64,000 nt of DNA from Peribacillus simplex NBRC 15720 = DSM 1321 (GTDB lineage: Bacteria; Bacillota; Bacilli; Bacillales; DSM-1321), in assembly GCF_002243645.1 (NCBI RefSeq), contig NZ_CP017704.1, positions 2,932,001-2,996,000 of the forward strand, in the 5' to 3' direction. Below the pieces are notes generated by a model. That model searched no databases. It had not been told where the DNA came from and saw only the letters and a program-made list of their open reading frames with translations. The position numbers and the translations under genes are program-made. Positions 31,651 through 40,820 of this stretch are shown here, piece after piece (position 1 is the first letter of the stretch; each line of letters begins with the position of its first letter).

Positions 31651-32346
31651 ATGAATAAAAGAATTTTAATAATAGAAGATGAAGAAAAAATTGCGAGGGT
31701 TCTCCAGCTGGAACTTAATCATGAGGGTTATCAAACAGAATCGGCTTTTACCGGAAAGACAGGGCTGGAAAGGGCAGAAGCCGAAGAGTGGGATTTAATC
31801 TTATTGGATGTGATGCTGCCCGAGCTGAATGGCATAGAAGTACTTAGGCGTTACCGGAAAAAGAATGGATCGACACCGGTCATCCTTCTAACCGCAAGGG
31901 ATGCTGTGCCAGACAAGGTGAATGGCCTGGACCATGGTGCGAATGATTATGTAACGAAACCGTTTGAAATTGAAGAGCTGCTGGCACGGATCCGTGCTTG
32001 TTTTCGTACCAATGTACGGGAGAGCCAATCAGAAGGGGAAGTGGATGGACTAAAGATCCATGATCTGAAGTTGAACCTTGGTACAAGGGACATTCACAGG
32101 CAAGGCAAAAGGATTGAGCTGACCTCCCGTGAGTTCGATTTGCTGGTTTATCTTTTGCAAAATAAAAATCAAGTACTTTCGAGGGAGCAAATCCTGACCC
32201 ATGTATGGGGATATGATTTTGCAGGGGATACGAATGTGGTTGATGTGTATATCCGTTATTTACGCAAAAAAATAGATTATCCCTTTGAGTTGCAGCTCAT
32301 ACATACCTACCGCGGTGTAGGTTACAGCTTGAAGGAGCCAGTATGA
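31651..32346 (+). CDS. OmpR-family response regulator (YkoG-like)
   Basis: This 231-aa regulator has a receiver domain (D10-E11-E12, phosphoacceptor Asp53 in LILLDVMLPELNG, Lys in DYVTKPF) and a C-terminal winged helix (LTSREFDLLVYLLQNKNQVLSREQIL). AGGTGGTGAT places the start at the ATG 31651; GTG codons at 31639 and 31642 lie inside the ribosome binding site. It overlaps the kinase gene by 4 bp and is followed by a PepSY gene, an arrangement like B. subtilis ykoG-ykoH-ykoI/J. The signal is unknown. Confidence 0.93.
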   Translation: MNKRILIIEDEEKIARVLQLELNHEGYQTESAFTGKTGLERAEAEEWDLILLDVMLPELNGIEVLRRYRKKNGSTPVILLTARDAVPDKVNGLDHGANDYVTKPFEIEELLARIRACFRTNVRESQSEGEVDGLKIHDLKLNLGTRDIHRQGKRIELTSREFDLLVYLLQNKNQVLSREQILTHVWGYDFAGDTNVVDVYIRYLRKKIDYPFELQLIHTYRGVGYSLKEPV

Positions 32347-33698
32347 AGATTCGGACGAAAATCCAATCGTATTCCAGTCTTTTTTTAAGTGTCATGCTTA
32401 TATTGTTGAGTATCATCGTTTTAATCGCCTTTCTTTGGATATCGGTAGAGAGGGAACGGGATTTGCTTGATGACCAAGCTTCATTAATTGAAGAAAATAT
32501 CCTGACGAAAGATTTGATTTCCGGTGATTCCGATTTAATGGAGCCGTATATCCCGGACGATGGAATGGTGAGGATATTCGACACTGATGGAAGGTTGGTA
32601 AAAACATTTACGGATGAAGAGGACCTTAAGGGGCTTGCGGTTAAAGCCATTAACGAGAACGGATATGATTTTACCAAAGCTGACGGGGAATATGTATTGA
32701 CCTACCGTTACCCTTATCCTGATGAAGGGAAGAAGCTAGGGATGATCGAGGTCACACAGCCTCAGGATACCCTTCTTGATAATTTATCGACGCTTGCCCT
32801 CGTTTTAGGCGGTGCATCCCTTTTTGTCATTCTTTTATCCATTCTTGCCGGTAAGTGGCTGGCCAATCTAATTCTCAAACCCATATCGATCATGAGCGGA
32901 ACGATGAAGGATATTGAGAAAAGCGGGGAATACAAACGGATACCGCTATCGGATCAATCAAAGGACGAGCTGCAGGTGATGGGAGTGGCATTTAACAGGA
33001 TGATAGAAAGGCTGGAGCGGAATTATAACCAACAGCAGCAGTTCCTTTCAGATGCTTCACATGAATTGAAAACACCGATTACGGTCATAGAAAGCTACTC
33101 CTCTCTATTGAAACGATGGGGAATGAGGGATGAAGCGATTCAGGAAGAGGCGGTGGAGGCAATCCATCATGAAGCCGTCCGGATGAAAAAACTGACGGAA
33201 CATCTACTGCAGTCAGCTTCCCGAACGGAACCTTCAGCAGATGTGGAAGGGAAAATAGAACTTATTTCATTTTGTGAAGGGATTGCCCAAACATTCAGAA
33301 GGACGGGGAATCGTGAAATAAAGATAGAATCAGAGTTTAAGGAAATACATGCAATGGCCATTTCCAGTAAGCTTGAACAGGTGATTGTCATACTATTGGA
33401 CAATGCAATGAAATACAGTGAATCAAGTATACAGATCATGATAAAACGTCAGGCCGATGAAATTCACATCGGTGTGAAAGATCACGGCGCAGGGATATCA
33501 CCAGAACATCTCCCCCATGTATTTGAACGTTTTTATCGCGTGGATTCATCGAGGGCAAGGAAAACGGGAGGCAATGGACTCGGGCTTTCCATCGCCCGGA
33601 CGCTTGTCGAGTCATTCGACGGTAAATTGGAGATTCAAAGCGAAGTCGGAGAGGGAACGTTGGTGACTCTTATTCTTTCTCATCAAATTCTAATCTAA
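32343..33698 (+). CDS. Sensor histidine kinase (YkoH-like)
   Basis: This 451-aa membrane kinase has transmembrane segments at about residues 11-33 and 150-172, an extracytoplasmic domain between them, a HAMP domain, a HisKA helix with His240 in SDASHELKTPITVIES and a HATPase domain (VILLDNAMKYS, DHGAGIS, GGNGLGLSIAR). Its ATG overlaps the regulator stop. The downstream gene for an anchored PepSY protein may be its target or modulate its signal. Confidence 0.93.
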   Translation: MKIRTKIQSYSSLFLSVMLILLSIIVLIAFLWISVERERDLLDDQASLIEENILTKDLISGDSDLMEPYIPDDGMVRIFDTDGRLVKTFTDEEDLKGLAVKAINENGYDFTKADGEYVLTYRYPYPDEGKKLGMIEVTQPQDTLLDNLSTLALVLGGASLFVILLSILAGKWLANLILKPISIMSGTMKDIEKSGEYKRIPLSDQSKDELQVMGVAFNRMIERLERNYNQQQQFLSDASHELKTPITVIESYSSLLKRWGMRDEAIQEEAVEAIHHEAVRMKKLTEHLLQSASRTEPSADVEGKIELISFCEGIAQTFRRTGNREIKIESEFKEIHAMAISSKLEQVIVILLDNAMKYSESSIQIMIKRQADEIHIGVKDHGAGISPEHLPHVFERFYRVDSSRARKTGGNGLGLSIARTLVESFDGKLEIQSEVGEGTLVTLILSHQILI

Positions 33699-33763
33699 CG
33701 CTCATGTTCGTTTCATGAAGGGTGCTTATTATTAAGGTAACAACTTAAAGGAGGAATTCATTC

Positions 33764-34312
33764 ATGAAAAAACAGTGGAGTACGATTAAAGAAGGCATCA
33801 TTCAAAGGAAAAAGGTAATTATGACAGTGTCCATAGCTTCCGTATTGCTTTTCGGCGGTGCTGCTGGAACGGCGGTATATGCAGTCAATAAGGGGAACAT
33901 ATCCGAGGATGAGGCTATCAAAATGATTTCAGAAAAACTAGGCGGGGAAGTTACTCAATTTGAAAAGGATTGGGACCAGCCGATGACCTATGAGATGACC
34001 GTTAAAACGAAAGAAGGCTATCAGGACGTTGACGTTGATGCTGAAAAAGGAGAGATTCTTTCTCAGGAGATGGAAGACGATGACGATGAGGACATGAGCA
34101 CACAACAAGCGGTGGAAACTGCAAAAATCAGTAGTGATCAAGCTGAAAAGATTGCCTTGAAAGCGGTGGATGGCCAAGTAACGGATGCTGAGCTGGATTC
34201 GGAGAATGGCACTCTTGTGTACGAGCTGGAAATAAAACAAGGACTAAAGGAATATGATGTAGTGGTAGATGCCACCACGGGAAAAGTATTGAAAAACCAG
34301 TTGGATGATTAA
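33764..34312 (+). CDS. Membrane-anchored protein with two PepSY domains
   Basis: This 182-aa protein has one N-terminal transmembrane or signal-anchor segment (about residues 18-40) and two PepSY domains (about 46-103 and 120-180) joined by the acidic linker EDDDDEDMS. PepSY domains are thought to bind or inhibit peptidases outside the membrane. AAAGGAGGAATTC precedes the ATG. It lies 65 bp after the kinase gene and is probably controlled by that two-component system, as in the yko region of B. subtilis. Confidence 0.88.
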   Translation: MKKQWSTIKEGIIQRKKVIMTVSIASVLLFGGAAGTAVYAVNKGNISEDEAIKMISEKLGGEVTQFEKDWDQPMTYEMTVKTKEGYQDVDVDAEKGEILSQEMEDDDDEDMSTQQAVETAKISSDQAEKIALKAVDGQVTDAELDSENGTLVYELEIKQGLKEYDVVVDATTGKVLKNQLDD

Positions 34313-34372
34313 TCAATATGACATGTCGATAGTAATCTGTGATATATGAATGATCTTGAACTGAAGTGTATG

Positions 34373-34405
34373 AAAGGATTTGCCAAGTGGCAGATCCTTT
34401 TTTTA
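34373..34405 (+). terminator. Terminator after the PepSY gene
   Basis: AAGGATTTGCC and GGCAGATCCTT pair (one mismatch) around AAGT, followed by a T-run. Confidence 0.85.
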
Positions 34406-34621
34406 AATTGCCAAGACAGTTAGGTAGTGTAGCTTCCTCATCCTTAACAATCATGCATAAACTAATTGAAATTCCGCCCATTAAATCATCTCCAGTAACA
34501 GCACACTGGTTCCTGCCTTTGTTTGGAGAGGGTGCTTAGAGATATAAATGATTAAGAAGGAATTAAAATGGGGAATCGCGAATAGGGGCAATAAGGAATT
34601 TTATTCAATGGAGGAATGGCA

Positions 34622-35104
34622 ATGGGAAATTTGGAAATGGCACTGTCATTAAGGGGAAAGAAAGAATTCGAAAAATCCAATCGGTTATTGATGGATCTGG
34701 CAAAGCAAAATCCCATGGATGCAGTCATACAGTATCGGTGTGCCTGGAGTTTGGATATTCTTGGACATGAGGTAAAGGCGGTGCCCTATTATGAAGCGGC
34801 ACTCAAATTAGGTCTGCCGGAGGAGGATGCAAAAGGGGCCTACCTAGGGTTGGGGAGCACATATCGCACCATAGGGGAGTATGAAAAGTCTAGACAGACA
34901 TTGGAATCTGGGCTGGCGAAGTTTCCTGAGGATAAGGCTTTATTGGTATTCAGGGCCATGGCATTTTATAATTTGGGCATACATGATCTTGCAATGGAAT
35001 CTCTATTGAAGATAATTGCCGAAACCTCTAAGGATCGAGAAATACAATCTTATGCGAAGGCCATAGAATTTTATAGTGATAAACTGGATAAAGTTTTCAC
35101 ATAA
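34622..35104 (+). CDS. Tetratricopeptide-repeat protein
   Basis: This 160-aa soluble protein consists of about four helical TPR units, with recognisable positions such as GKKEFEKSNRLL, LDILGHEVKAVPYYEAAL, LGSTYRTIGEYEKSRQTL and YNLGIHDLAMESLLK. It should be a protein-interaction scaffold; its partner is unknown. GGAGG is immediately before an ATG at 34616, so the in-frame ATG at 34622 with normal spacing is taken. The gene stands alone and converges on the cyclase gene across a DnaA-box-rich gap. Confidence 0.85.
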   Translation: MGNLEMALSLRGKKEFEKSNRLLMDLAKQNPMDAVIQYRCAWSLDILGHEVKAVPYYEAALKLGLPEEDAKGAYLGLGSTYRTIGEYEKSRQTLESGLAKFPEDKALLVFRAMAFYNLGIHDLAMESLLKIIAETSKDREIQSYAKAIEFYSDKLDKVFT

Positions 35105-35121
35105 TAGTGGTCATCCCCAAA

Positions 35122-35296
35122 CTATCCACAAAGCCTGTATAAAACAAGTCATTCTTACATATCCGAAATGAATTTATCAACAAAAATGACGGAAAATTTC
35201 TTACATTTAGCACTTTTCGGATAAATGAATGTGGATAACCTCGGATTGTGGATAACTCTCCCGTGTTATTCACTACTTTTCCACAGGTAATCCACA
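35122..35296. promoter_or_regulatory. Cluster of DnaA boxes
   Basis: Two exact DnaA boxes TTATCCACA lie on the minus strand at 35230-35238 and 35247-35255. Single-mismatch boxes lie on the plus strand at 35122-35130 (CTATCCACA), 35174-35182 (TTATCAACA), 35277-35285 (TTTTCCACA) and 35288-35296 (TAATCCACA). The region lies between two converging genes, so it is not a promoter. Comparable DnaA-box clusters away from oriC are known in B. subtilis. Confidence 0.75.
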
Positions 35297-35329
35297 TATT
35301 CACCTTTATATGATAAAAAACACTGGCGA

Positions 35330-37225
35330 TTAAGTCTTCAGGAATTTTTTATTATAATGACTTAAGGTTAAAAGGGGATAAATATAGCGATAGCTATGAT
35401 AATGGATATACAAAAAATCTGCCATTCCCTGGCCTGCAGGATAATCATTGGTCCAGCTTTCTTGTTGACCTGCACGGATGAGATAGGCAATGCCTTTTTC
35501 TATTTCGGCTGTCGGCCTATCAGATGCCGATATCAACGCATCCACAGCCCAAGCTGTATGTGTCAGTGTACTTGCTCCGAGGGGGATATATCGTTGCTTG
35601 ATATCACTGTAACAAGATTCACCCCAGCCACCATCTTTATTTTGAATTTTCTTCAACCAAGTTAAGGCTTTTTGGATGGATGGATGTCCAGTGGCTTGCC
35701 CTGCTGCCTTCATGCCGGTCAGTGCAGCCCATGTGCCATATAGATAGCAGATGCCCCAGCGCCCGTACCAGGAGCCATCACGCTTCTGGTCCTCCAATAG
35801 CCACTCCACCGCTCTTTTACTAACTTCTTCCGGCTTCTTCATATTTGTATAGTTCCCCAGGAATTCAAGCGTTCTTCCTGTCAAATCAGCGGTAGAAGGG
35901 TCAGTCAGGAGATATTTCGAACCCTCTATAGGGAGAAGGTGCAGCCATTGATGGTCGTTATTCCGTTCGAAGGCTGGAAATCCACCATCATCATTTTGCA
36001 TGGATATCGTGAAGGAGACACCGCGCTGCCAGCTGTCCCAAATATCCGGTTTTGCTTGCAATTGCTTAGCTAGCGCCCGCAGTGAGGCAGTCGTATCATC
36101 GACATCCGGATTCATGGTATTGAAATCCGAGAACCCCCAGCCGCCTGGAATCGCGTTAGGATTATGGATCAGCCAATCTCCATACATATAATGCTGGCGT
36201 GACAGTAAGTACTGATTGGCGGCCTTAACCGTTGGGTCTTTGGAAGGTATGCCCGATTCTTGAAGGGCGTAGCTTATTAAGGAGGTATTCCAAACATGGG
36301 GCGTTGTGAATTGGATATGTGTGTGGCCCTCAATGGAGCAGGCCATCCCCTTCAGACCGGCAATTGCCTTTAGAATCACTGGATCCTTTTTCGAATATCC
36401 AATTGAAAGGAGGGCAAAGATCATGAAAAAGGTAGAGCCGAAATAATTGTACAGTGTCCCGTCTGGTTCCAGCCTGTCGAGCATGAACCTTTTCGTTGAA
36501 TCCAAGGCTAAGGAATGCAAATAATCCGGATAACCAATCAAAGTTTTGACGCCTTTTTGAAGTTTAGAGAAAAAGGAACGATATTCTTCGGTACGATACT
36601 CTTCCCACATATGCTCTTCGGAACGGTCCTCTCTTGTTAGAAATAAATCTTTTAAACTTGGAGTGGCAGGGGTCTTGAGCTGAAACTTTTTATGGCCAAG
36701 CAATAGCAATGGAATCATGTTGACCCGCCCATATACTGAAAGATCATAAATGCTGACGAAAAAGGTCGGAGGCAGTAAGACCACTTCGAGAGGAATGGGG
36801 AATAGGAGCGGCCATTGATATTGTCCGGTGACAGTAAGCATCATTTTCGTTAACATCTTGGCCTGTTTGATGCCACCCTTGGAAAGAATGAACTGTTTGG
36901 CTTTCCTCATATGGGGATCGTGCTTATTGCGGAGTCCGCTAAAAAGAAGGCCATAGTAAGCCTCGATCGTAACCGTAACATTGCCGTCCTTCTCGTCTTG
37001 GAAAAGTTTCCATGAACCGTTTTCCGTTTGCTTGCTTTCGATTCTTTTTACTAAAGCCTCTATAAGAGGAGCATCTTCCATATCTAAAATTTTCAATAAA
37101 ATAATCATATAGGCATCTGCCGTTATCCCGGTGTCAAAGGGATAATTCCACGAACCATCAGCGGATTGGTCTTGTTTCAAGCGATGAACAAGGCGATTGA
37201 TTTCCAATTGTACATGTTGGTTCAA
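35330..37225 (-). CDS. sqhC: Squalene-hopene cyclase family, sporulenol-type triterpene cyclase
   Basis: This 631-aa monotopic membrane enzyme cyclises long isoprenoids. The catalytic acid motif DVDD is at residues 374-377, and several QW repeats are visible (QSADGSW, QNDDGGFPAFE, QKRDGSWYGRWG, QNKDGGWGES). Length and sequence style match B. subtilis SqhC, which makes the spore lipid sporulenol from tetraprenyl-beta-curcumene. The start is a TTG (37225) seven bases after GGAGG; an upstream extension to 37288 lacks a ribosome binding site. The gene stands alone. Confidence 0.92.
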   Translation of the reverse strand: MNQHVQLEINRLVHRLKQDQSADGSWNYPFDTGITADAYMIILLKILDMEDAPLIEALVKRIESKQTENGSWKLFQDEKDGNVTVTIEAYYGLLFSGLRNKHDPHMRKAKQFILSKGGIKQAKMLTKMMLTVTGQYQWPLLFPIPLEVVLLPPTFFVSIYDLSVYGRVNMIPLLLLGHKKFQLKTPATPSLKDLFLTREDRSEEHMWEEYRTEEYRSFFSKLQKGVKTLIGYPDYLHSLALDSTKRFMLDRLEPDGTLYNYFGSTFFMIFALLSIGYSKKDPVILKAIAGLKGMACSIEGHTHIQFTTPHVWNTSLISYALQESGIPSKDPTVKAANQYLLSRQHYMYGDWLIHNPNAIPGGWGFSDFNTMNPDVDDTTASLRALAKQLQAKPDIWDSWQRGVSFTISMQNDDGGFPAFERNNDHQWLHLLPIEGSKYLLTDPSTADLTGRTLEFLGNYTNMKKPEEVSKRAVEWLLEDQKRDGSWYGRWGICYLYGTWAALTGMKAAGQATGHPSIQKALTWLKKIQNKDGGWGESCYSDIKQRYIPLGASTLTHTAWAVDALISASDRPTAEIEKGIAYLIRAGQQESWTNDYPAGQGMADFLYIHYHSYRYIYPLLTLSHYNKKFLKT

Positions 37226-37341
37226 AGACTTTCCTCCTCTAAAAACACATTTTCCGTTTATATGTATATTCAAAACTTGTCGTTGCATTCAAGAAATCAT
37301 GTCAGGCATATCGTCCTACATGATTAAAGGAGGGTGGAAAT

Positions 37342-37376
37342 AAAAAACGCTTTGGCAATGAAAGCTGCCAAAGCGT
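37342..37376 (-). terminator. Terminator after the M14 peptidase gene
   Basis: ACGCTTTGGCA and TGCCAAAGCGT form an 11-bp perfect stem; on the minus strand it ends in five to six T. Confidence 0.88.
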
Positions 37377-37393
37377 CATTTAGATACTATGCA

Positions 37394-39043
37394 TCATTTA
37401 ACGGGTAAGGAAGATGGCTGCATATAGCGGTAAATCGGCAGTTCTTTTCCCTTGTCAGCCGGGATGAAATTGAATGTCACATAGCTGTCTATGCCTTCTG
37501 GTTCGAGGGCAAGGGAGATGAAGTTGGCATCAGGCTGGGCCATGTCGAAAACATAGCTTCCTTTTGGGAAATCCCGGGTTTTTGAAGTAACCGTGGTCGT
37601 TACTTCCCTTGTGGAATGTCCGCTTTCCAGTTCAGCGGAAACTTTTAAATCCTTGACGCTATAGCTTTCAACAGCTACTTTCATAGGTTTTTTTAATTTT
37701 TTCACTTCTACTCCCAATAGCTGAAGTTTCTGGGCGATATTTTTATATTCTGGTGGAAGGATATAAGCTGTCGGACGATCTCTAACAAGGGTAGGGTAGG
37801 CATCTGTAGAATCCAGCCAATCGATGGAGGCATCGACCATTTTAGCTTTCGCTAAATCGACTACTGTCAATTTTTGATCCTTAACCAATTTATTTTCGCT
37901 GGTGATGACAATTTTATCGTTATCATTTGCTTTTCGCCCTTTTTGCACGACTTCAGTTTCGGCCTGTTTAACGGCCTTTTTAACTTTACTGGCCTGTTCG
38001 GCGGCCGTTTTGATGAATGCTGCCTGTGCTGTAGCTTGTGCAAAAACACGTCGTTTAAAATCCGTACGGCCGATATTGATTCCTCTTGTTTCAATTAAAT
38101 AGGTCATTGTATTTTTCAAACCGAGGGCGTTTCGGCCAATCCGGGCTTCTGTGCTGCCTTCTGTGGCGGTAAGGACTCCATCATCAGAAGTAGCCAGTGT
38201 ATAGTAATCGTGATAGGAAAGCTTTTCTTTATCCAATGTTTTAAAAACATTAGGTAAAAGCAGTTCATCGGAAGCTTTTCGAAGCGGTTCGGGAATATTT
38301 AAATTCTTGGCTGAGGAGATGAGTAAATCATAGGAAGCGATCGATCCATTTGCTCCCACCTTTTTGAGGGGGGCGGGATTCACTGTATATTCATGTACAT
38401 CCAGAATGACTTCCGGTTCATAATCATCGATTGACTGATGAATCGCCTGTACTTCAGGATACTCCACTTTTAAGTAGTCCCTATTCGCATCCATGTCATT
38501 TGCGGTATATCGTTTGAAATAATAAGAGCCATCAGGATTGACGCGTGGGACGATGGCAATATTCACTTTATCAAGGACATCACCAAGCTTGCCTTCAGCC
38601 AGCCATTGTGCAAGGACTAATGTTGATTCACCTGATGCGGGTTCATTGCCATGGATCTGGCCTTGGATCCAAATCAATGGTTTATGAGAACCCTTATTCA
38701 GTCTTTTTGAATCCTTGCTGAAAAGAAGCATCGGAATGTCGCGTCCTTCTGTGGATTTACCTATCGTCTTGACCTGGATGTTCTTGTTTTTATGAGAGAG
38801 GGACTTGATATGATCCAACATTTCTTCCTGGCTCGTAAAGGCGATCTTGTTTTGTTTAAAGGCAGGGGTATTAAAAGATACATTAGGGTCAGGGAAAAGG
38901 TGGGAGAGGTTATCTGGTTGAATGTAGCTTGGACCATTTCCATAATAAGGGGTGAATTCTTCTGCTTCGGCTATGGGGCCAGGCAATCCAGTGACAAGAC
39001 CTAGTGTTACGACTGATACGATGGTAGGAATGATTTTTTTCAT
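37394..39043 (-). CDS. Secreted M14-family zinc carboxypeptidase
   Basis: This 549-aa protein has an N-terminal signal peptide (to about residue 27, PIAEAEE) and an M14 catalytic domain with zinc ligands His131 and Glu134 in QIHGNEPASGE, His217 in LDVHEYT and the likely catalytic Glu319 in YLIETRG. A C-terminal domain of about 170 residues with a Val/Lys-rich beta pattern follows. It should remove C-terminal residues from peptides outside the cell. AGGAGGACGTCC precedes the ATG. It has its own terminator. Confidence 0.92.
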   Translation of the reverse strand: MKKIIPTIVSVVTLGLVTGLPGPIAEAEEFTPYYGNGPSYIQPDNLSHLFPDPNVSFNTPAFKQNKIAFTSQEEMLDHIKSLSHKNKNIQVKTIGKSTEGRDIPMLLFSKDSKRLNKGSHKPLIWIQGQIHGNEPASGESTLVLAQWLAEGKLGDVLDKVNIAIVPRVNPDGSYYFKRYTANDMDANRDYLKVEYPEVQAIHQSIDDYEPEVILDVHEYTVNPAPLKKVGANGSIASYDLLISSAKNLNIPEPLRKASDELLLPNVFKTLDKEKLSYHDYYTLATSDDGVLTATEGSTEARIGRNALGLKNTMTYLIETRGINIGRTDFKRRVFAQATAQAAFIKTAAEQASKVKKAVKQAETEVVQKGRKANDNDKIVITSENKLVKDQKLTVVDLAKAKMVDASIDWLDSTDAYPTLVRDRPTAYILPPEYKNIAQKLQLLGVEVKKLKKPMKVAVESYSVKDLKVSAELESGHSTREVTTTVTSKTRDFPKGSYVFDMAQPDANFISLALEPEGIDSYVTFNFIPADKGKELPIYRYMQPSSLPVK

Positions 39044-39262
39044 GGACGTCCTCCTGTCTATCTTTTTCCATAAATTATCATATATTAAGCTATTTATACA
39101 GTGAAAACATAGAGGATAGTAAAAAACAGGAAGTAATGACTAGATTAATGATTCCATAGCACATTTCGCAATTCCTTTTAATAGATGTTCATCACCTGTA
39201 TTCTGTATAATTACAGGTAGAAAGTCAAAATGATACGGATCAAGCAATTTGCTTGGCCCGTA

Positions 39263-39535
39263 TCATTTCAATTCATCATGTAACTGATTCAAAAGGTCCT
39301 GTGAATCTTCGCCACTCATTATCTGGCCGTTCACTTTCGCATAGGGGGTTTTCTTACAAAGTTTACACTCACTCAAACATTCATATTCCTTATATTGAAT
39401 CCTTGGATTCGATAAGAATTTACCATAATCGGCAACTGTTTGTTCATTAAGGAAGCGGTCAAGATTATTTTGGCAAAATTCAATCTGGATTTTCGCCTTT
39501 TTTGAGAACACTTTGGATAGCAAATTTTTCATCAT
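39263..39535 (-). CDS. DUF1450 (YuzB-like) small Cys-rich protein
   Basis: This protein of about 90 residues has the DUF1450 pattern: IQIEFCQNNLD, then YECLSECKLCKKTPYAKVNG and a short acidic tail. The four Cys suggest a metal site or redox role, but the function is unknown. The start is uncertain: ATG codons at 39535 and 39532 have only a weak AAGAAG before them, and the frame stays open up to 39625. It is divergent from the siderophore importer, so the Fur box between them may also act on it. Confidence 0.75.
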   Translation of the reverse strand: MMKNLLSKVFSKKAKIQIEFCQNNLDRFLNEQTVADYGKFLSNPRIQYKEYECLSECKLCKKTPYAKVNGQIMSGEDSQDLLNQLHDELK

Positions 39536-39672
39536 ATCGCTTCTTTCATTGGAGGAGTAAATATTTGTTATTTTGATTTTATCACTTCCTTTAACGAAAT
39601 GCATGATTGATTCATCCAAATTCATTACAATATGACTAGCCGGAGTTTATTAAAGTAATTCCCTTGTATATG

Positions 39673-39700
39673 TTGACACATGTCTAAGAAATGATAGAAT
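39673..39700 (+). promoter_or_regulatory. Promoter of the siderophore importer operon
   Basis: TTGACA (39673-39678) and TAGAAT (39695-39700) are 16 bp apart, an excellent sigma-A match, with a Fur box at the transcription start. Confidence 0.8.
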
Positions 39701-39709
39701 AAGAATGAA

Positions 39710-39730
39710 TGATAATGAATCTCATTATCA
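39710..39730. promoter_or_regulatory. Fur box
   Basis: TGATAATGA-ATC-TCATTATCA is a perfect 9-3-9 inverted repeat of the Fur type, directly after the -10 box. Iron-loaded Fur should repress the importer genes downstream. Confidence 0.9.
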
Positions 39731-39869
39731 CGAATGGAAGAACTTTGTAACTATTGCAACTTCATGATTTCCACTTCAATAGGTGACTTTGCGATAGTCT
39801 TTATTCAAATATCTTTAATTAAAAATATTATCGCTGTATTAACTGAGATAGGAAGAGTAGGAAATGTAG

Positions 39870-40820
39870 ATGAAGATAAGATATTTAGTCATGGCGTTAG
39901 TTGTTTTATCATTTACGTCATTATTCATTGGTGTAAAAGATATTACCCCCTTGGATTTATTGGATCTAAGTGATGATAAAGTGCAAATCATGCTGCAAAG
40001 CCGTTTCCCCAGAATGGTGACCATAGTCATTGCCGGTATTGTGATGAGTATAAGCGGTCTGATCATGCAGCAATTGAGCCGCAATAAATTTGTATCCCCG
40101 ACGACTGCCGGAACCATGGATTCTGCAAGGCTTGGACTTCTTCTTGCCATTATCATTTTTCCATCGGCAGCACTTATTGAGAAAATGGCATTCGCTTTCA
40201 TATTCGCTTTGGCAGGTACATTCTTGTTCATGAAAATTCTTGATCAAGTGAAATATAAGGATACGATTTTCATTCCATTGGTTGGTTTGATGTTTGGTAA
40301 TATCGTCGGATCCATCTCGACTTTCTTTGCCTATAAATATGATTTGATTCAAAGCCTCAACACTTGGATGAATGGGGATTTCTCGATGATCATGTCGGGA
40401 AGGTATGAACTTATATATGTAAGTATCCCTCTAGTCATTCTCGCATACTTCTTTGCCAATAAATTCACTGTGGCAGGGATGGGTGAGGAGTTTGCTATCA
40501 ATCTAGGACTCAATTATAAGCTTATAGTCAATTTTGGGTTGATCATCGTGGCATTATCCTCCACTGTCGTTTTGTTAACGGTGGGAACGATTCCTTTCAT
40601 AGGATTGATCGTACCAAATATTGTATCTCTTTACCTTGGTGACAATTTGAAAAAGAGTCTTTCTCATACAGCATTACTAGGGGCAGTATTCCTATTGATC
40701 TGCGATATTCTGGGCAGGATCCTCATATATCCATTTGAAATCCCGATCGGACTCGTGGTTGGTGTCATAGGAAGCGCCGTATTTATCTATCTGATACTGA
40801 GGAGAAAGGCATATGAATAA
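39870..40820 (+). CDS. fpbN: Siderophore ABC transporter permease (FecCD family, YclN-like)
   Basis: This 316-aa membrane protein has about nine to ten transmembrane segments and family motifs such as RFPRMVTIVIAG, IPFIGLIVPNIVSLYLG and FEIPIGLVVGVIGSAVF. With the next three genes it matches the B. subtilis yclNOPQ (fpbNOPQ) petrobactin importer in order and in subunit lengths (316, 315, 252 and 315 aa). GGAAGAGTAGGAAATG precedes the start. The leader from the Fur-controlled promoter is about 150 nt. It overlaps the next gene by 8 bp. Confidence 0.9.
   Translation: MKIRYLVMALVVLSFTSLFIGVKDITPLDLLDLSDDKVQIMLQSRFPRMVTIVIAGIVMSISGLIMQQLSRNKFVSPTTAGTMDSARLGLLLAIIIFPSAALIEKMAFAFIFALAGTFLFMKILDQVKYKDTIFIPLVGLMFGNIVGSISTFFAYKYDLIQSLNTWMNGDFSMIMSGRYELIYVSIPLVILAYFFANKFTVAGMGEEFAINLGLNYKLIVNFGLIIVALSSTVVLLTVGTIPFIGLIVPNIVSLYLGDNLKKSLSHTALLGAVFLLICDILGRILIYPFEIPIGLVVGVIGSAVFIYLILRRKAYE

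Noticed and set aside
39734..39973. 79-codon frame in the siderophore importer leader
   Set aside because: It overlaps the importer start in another frame, has no ribosome binding site and is composed of leader sequence.
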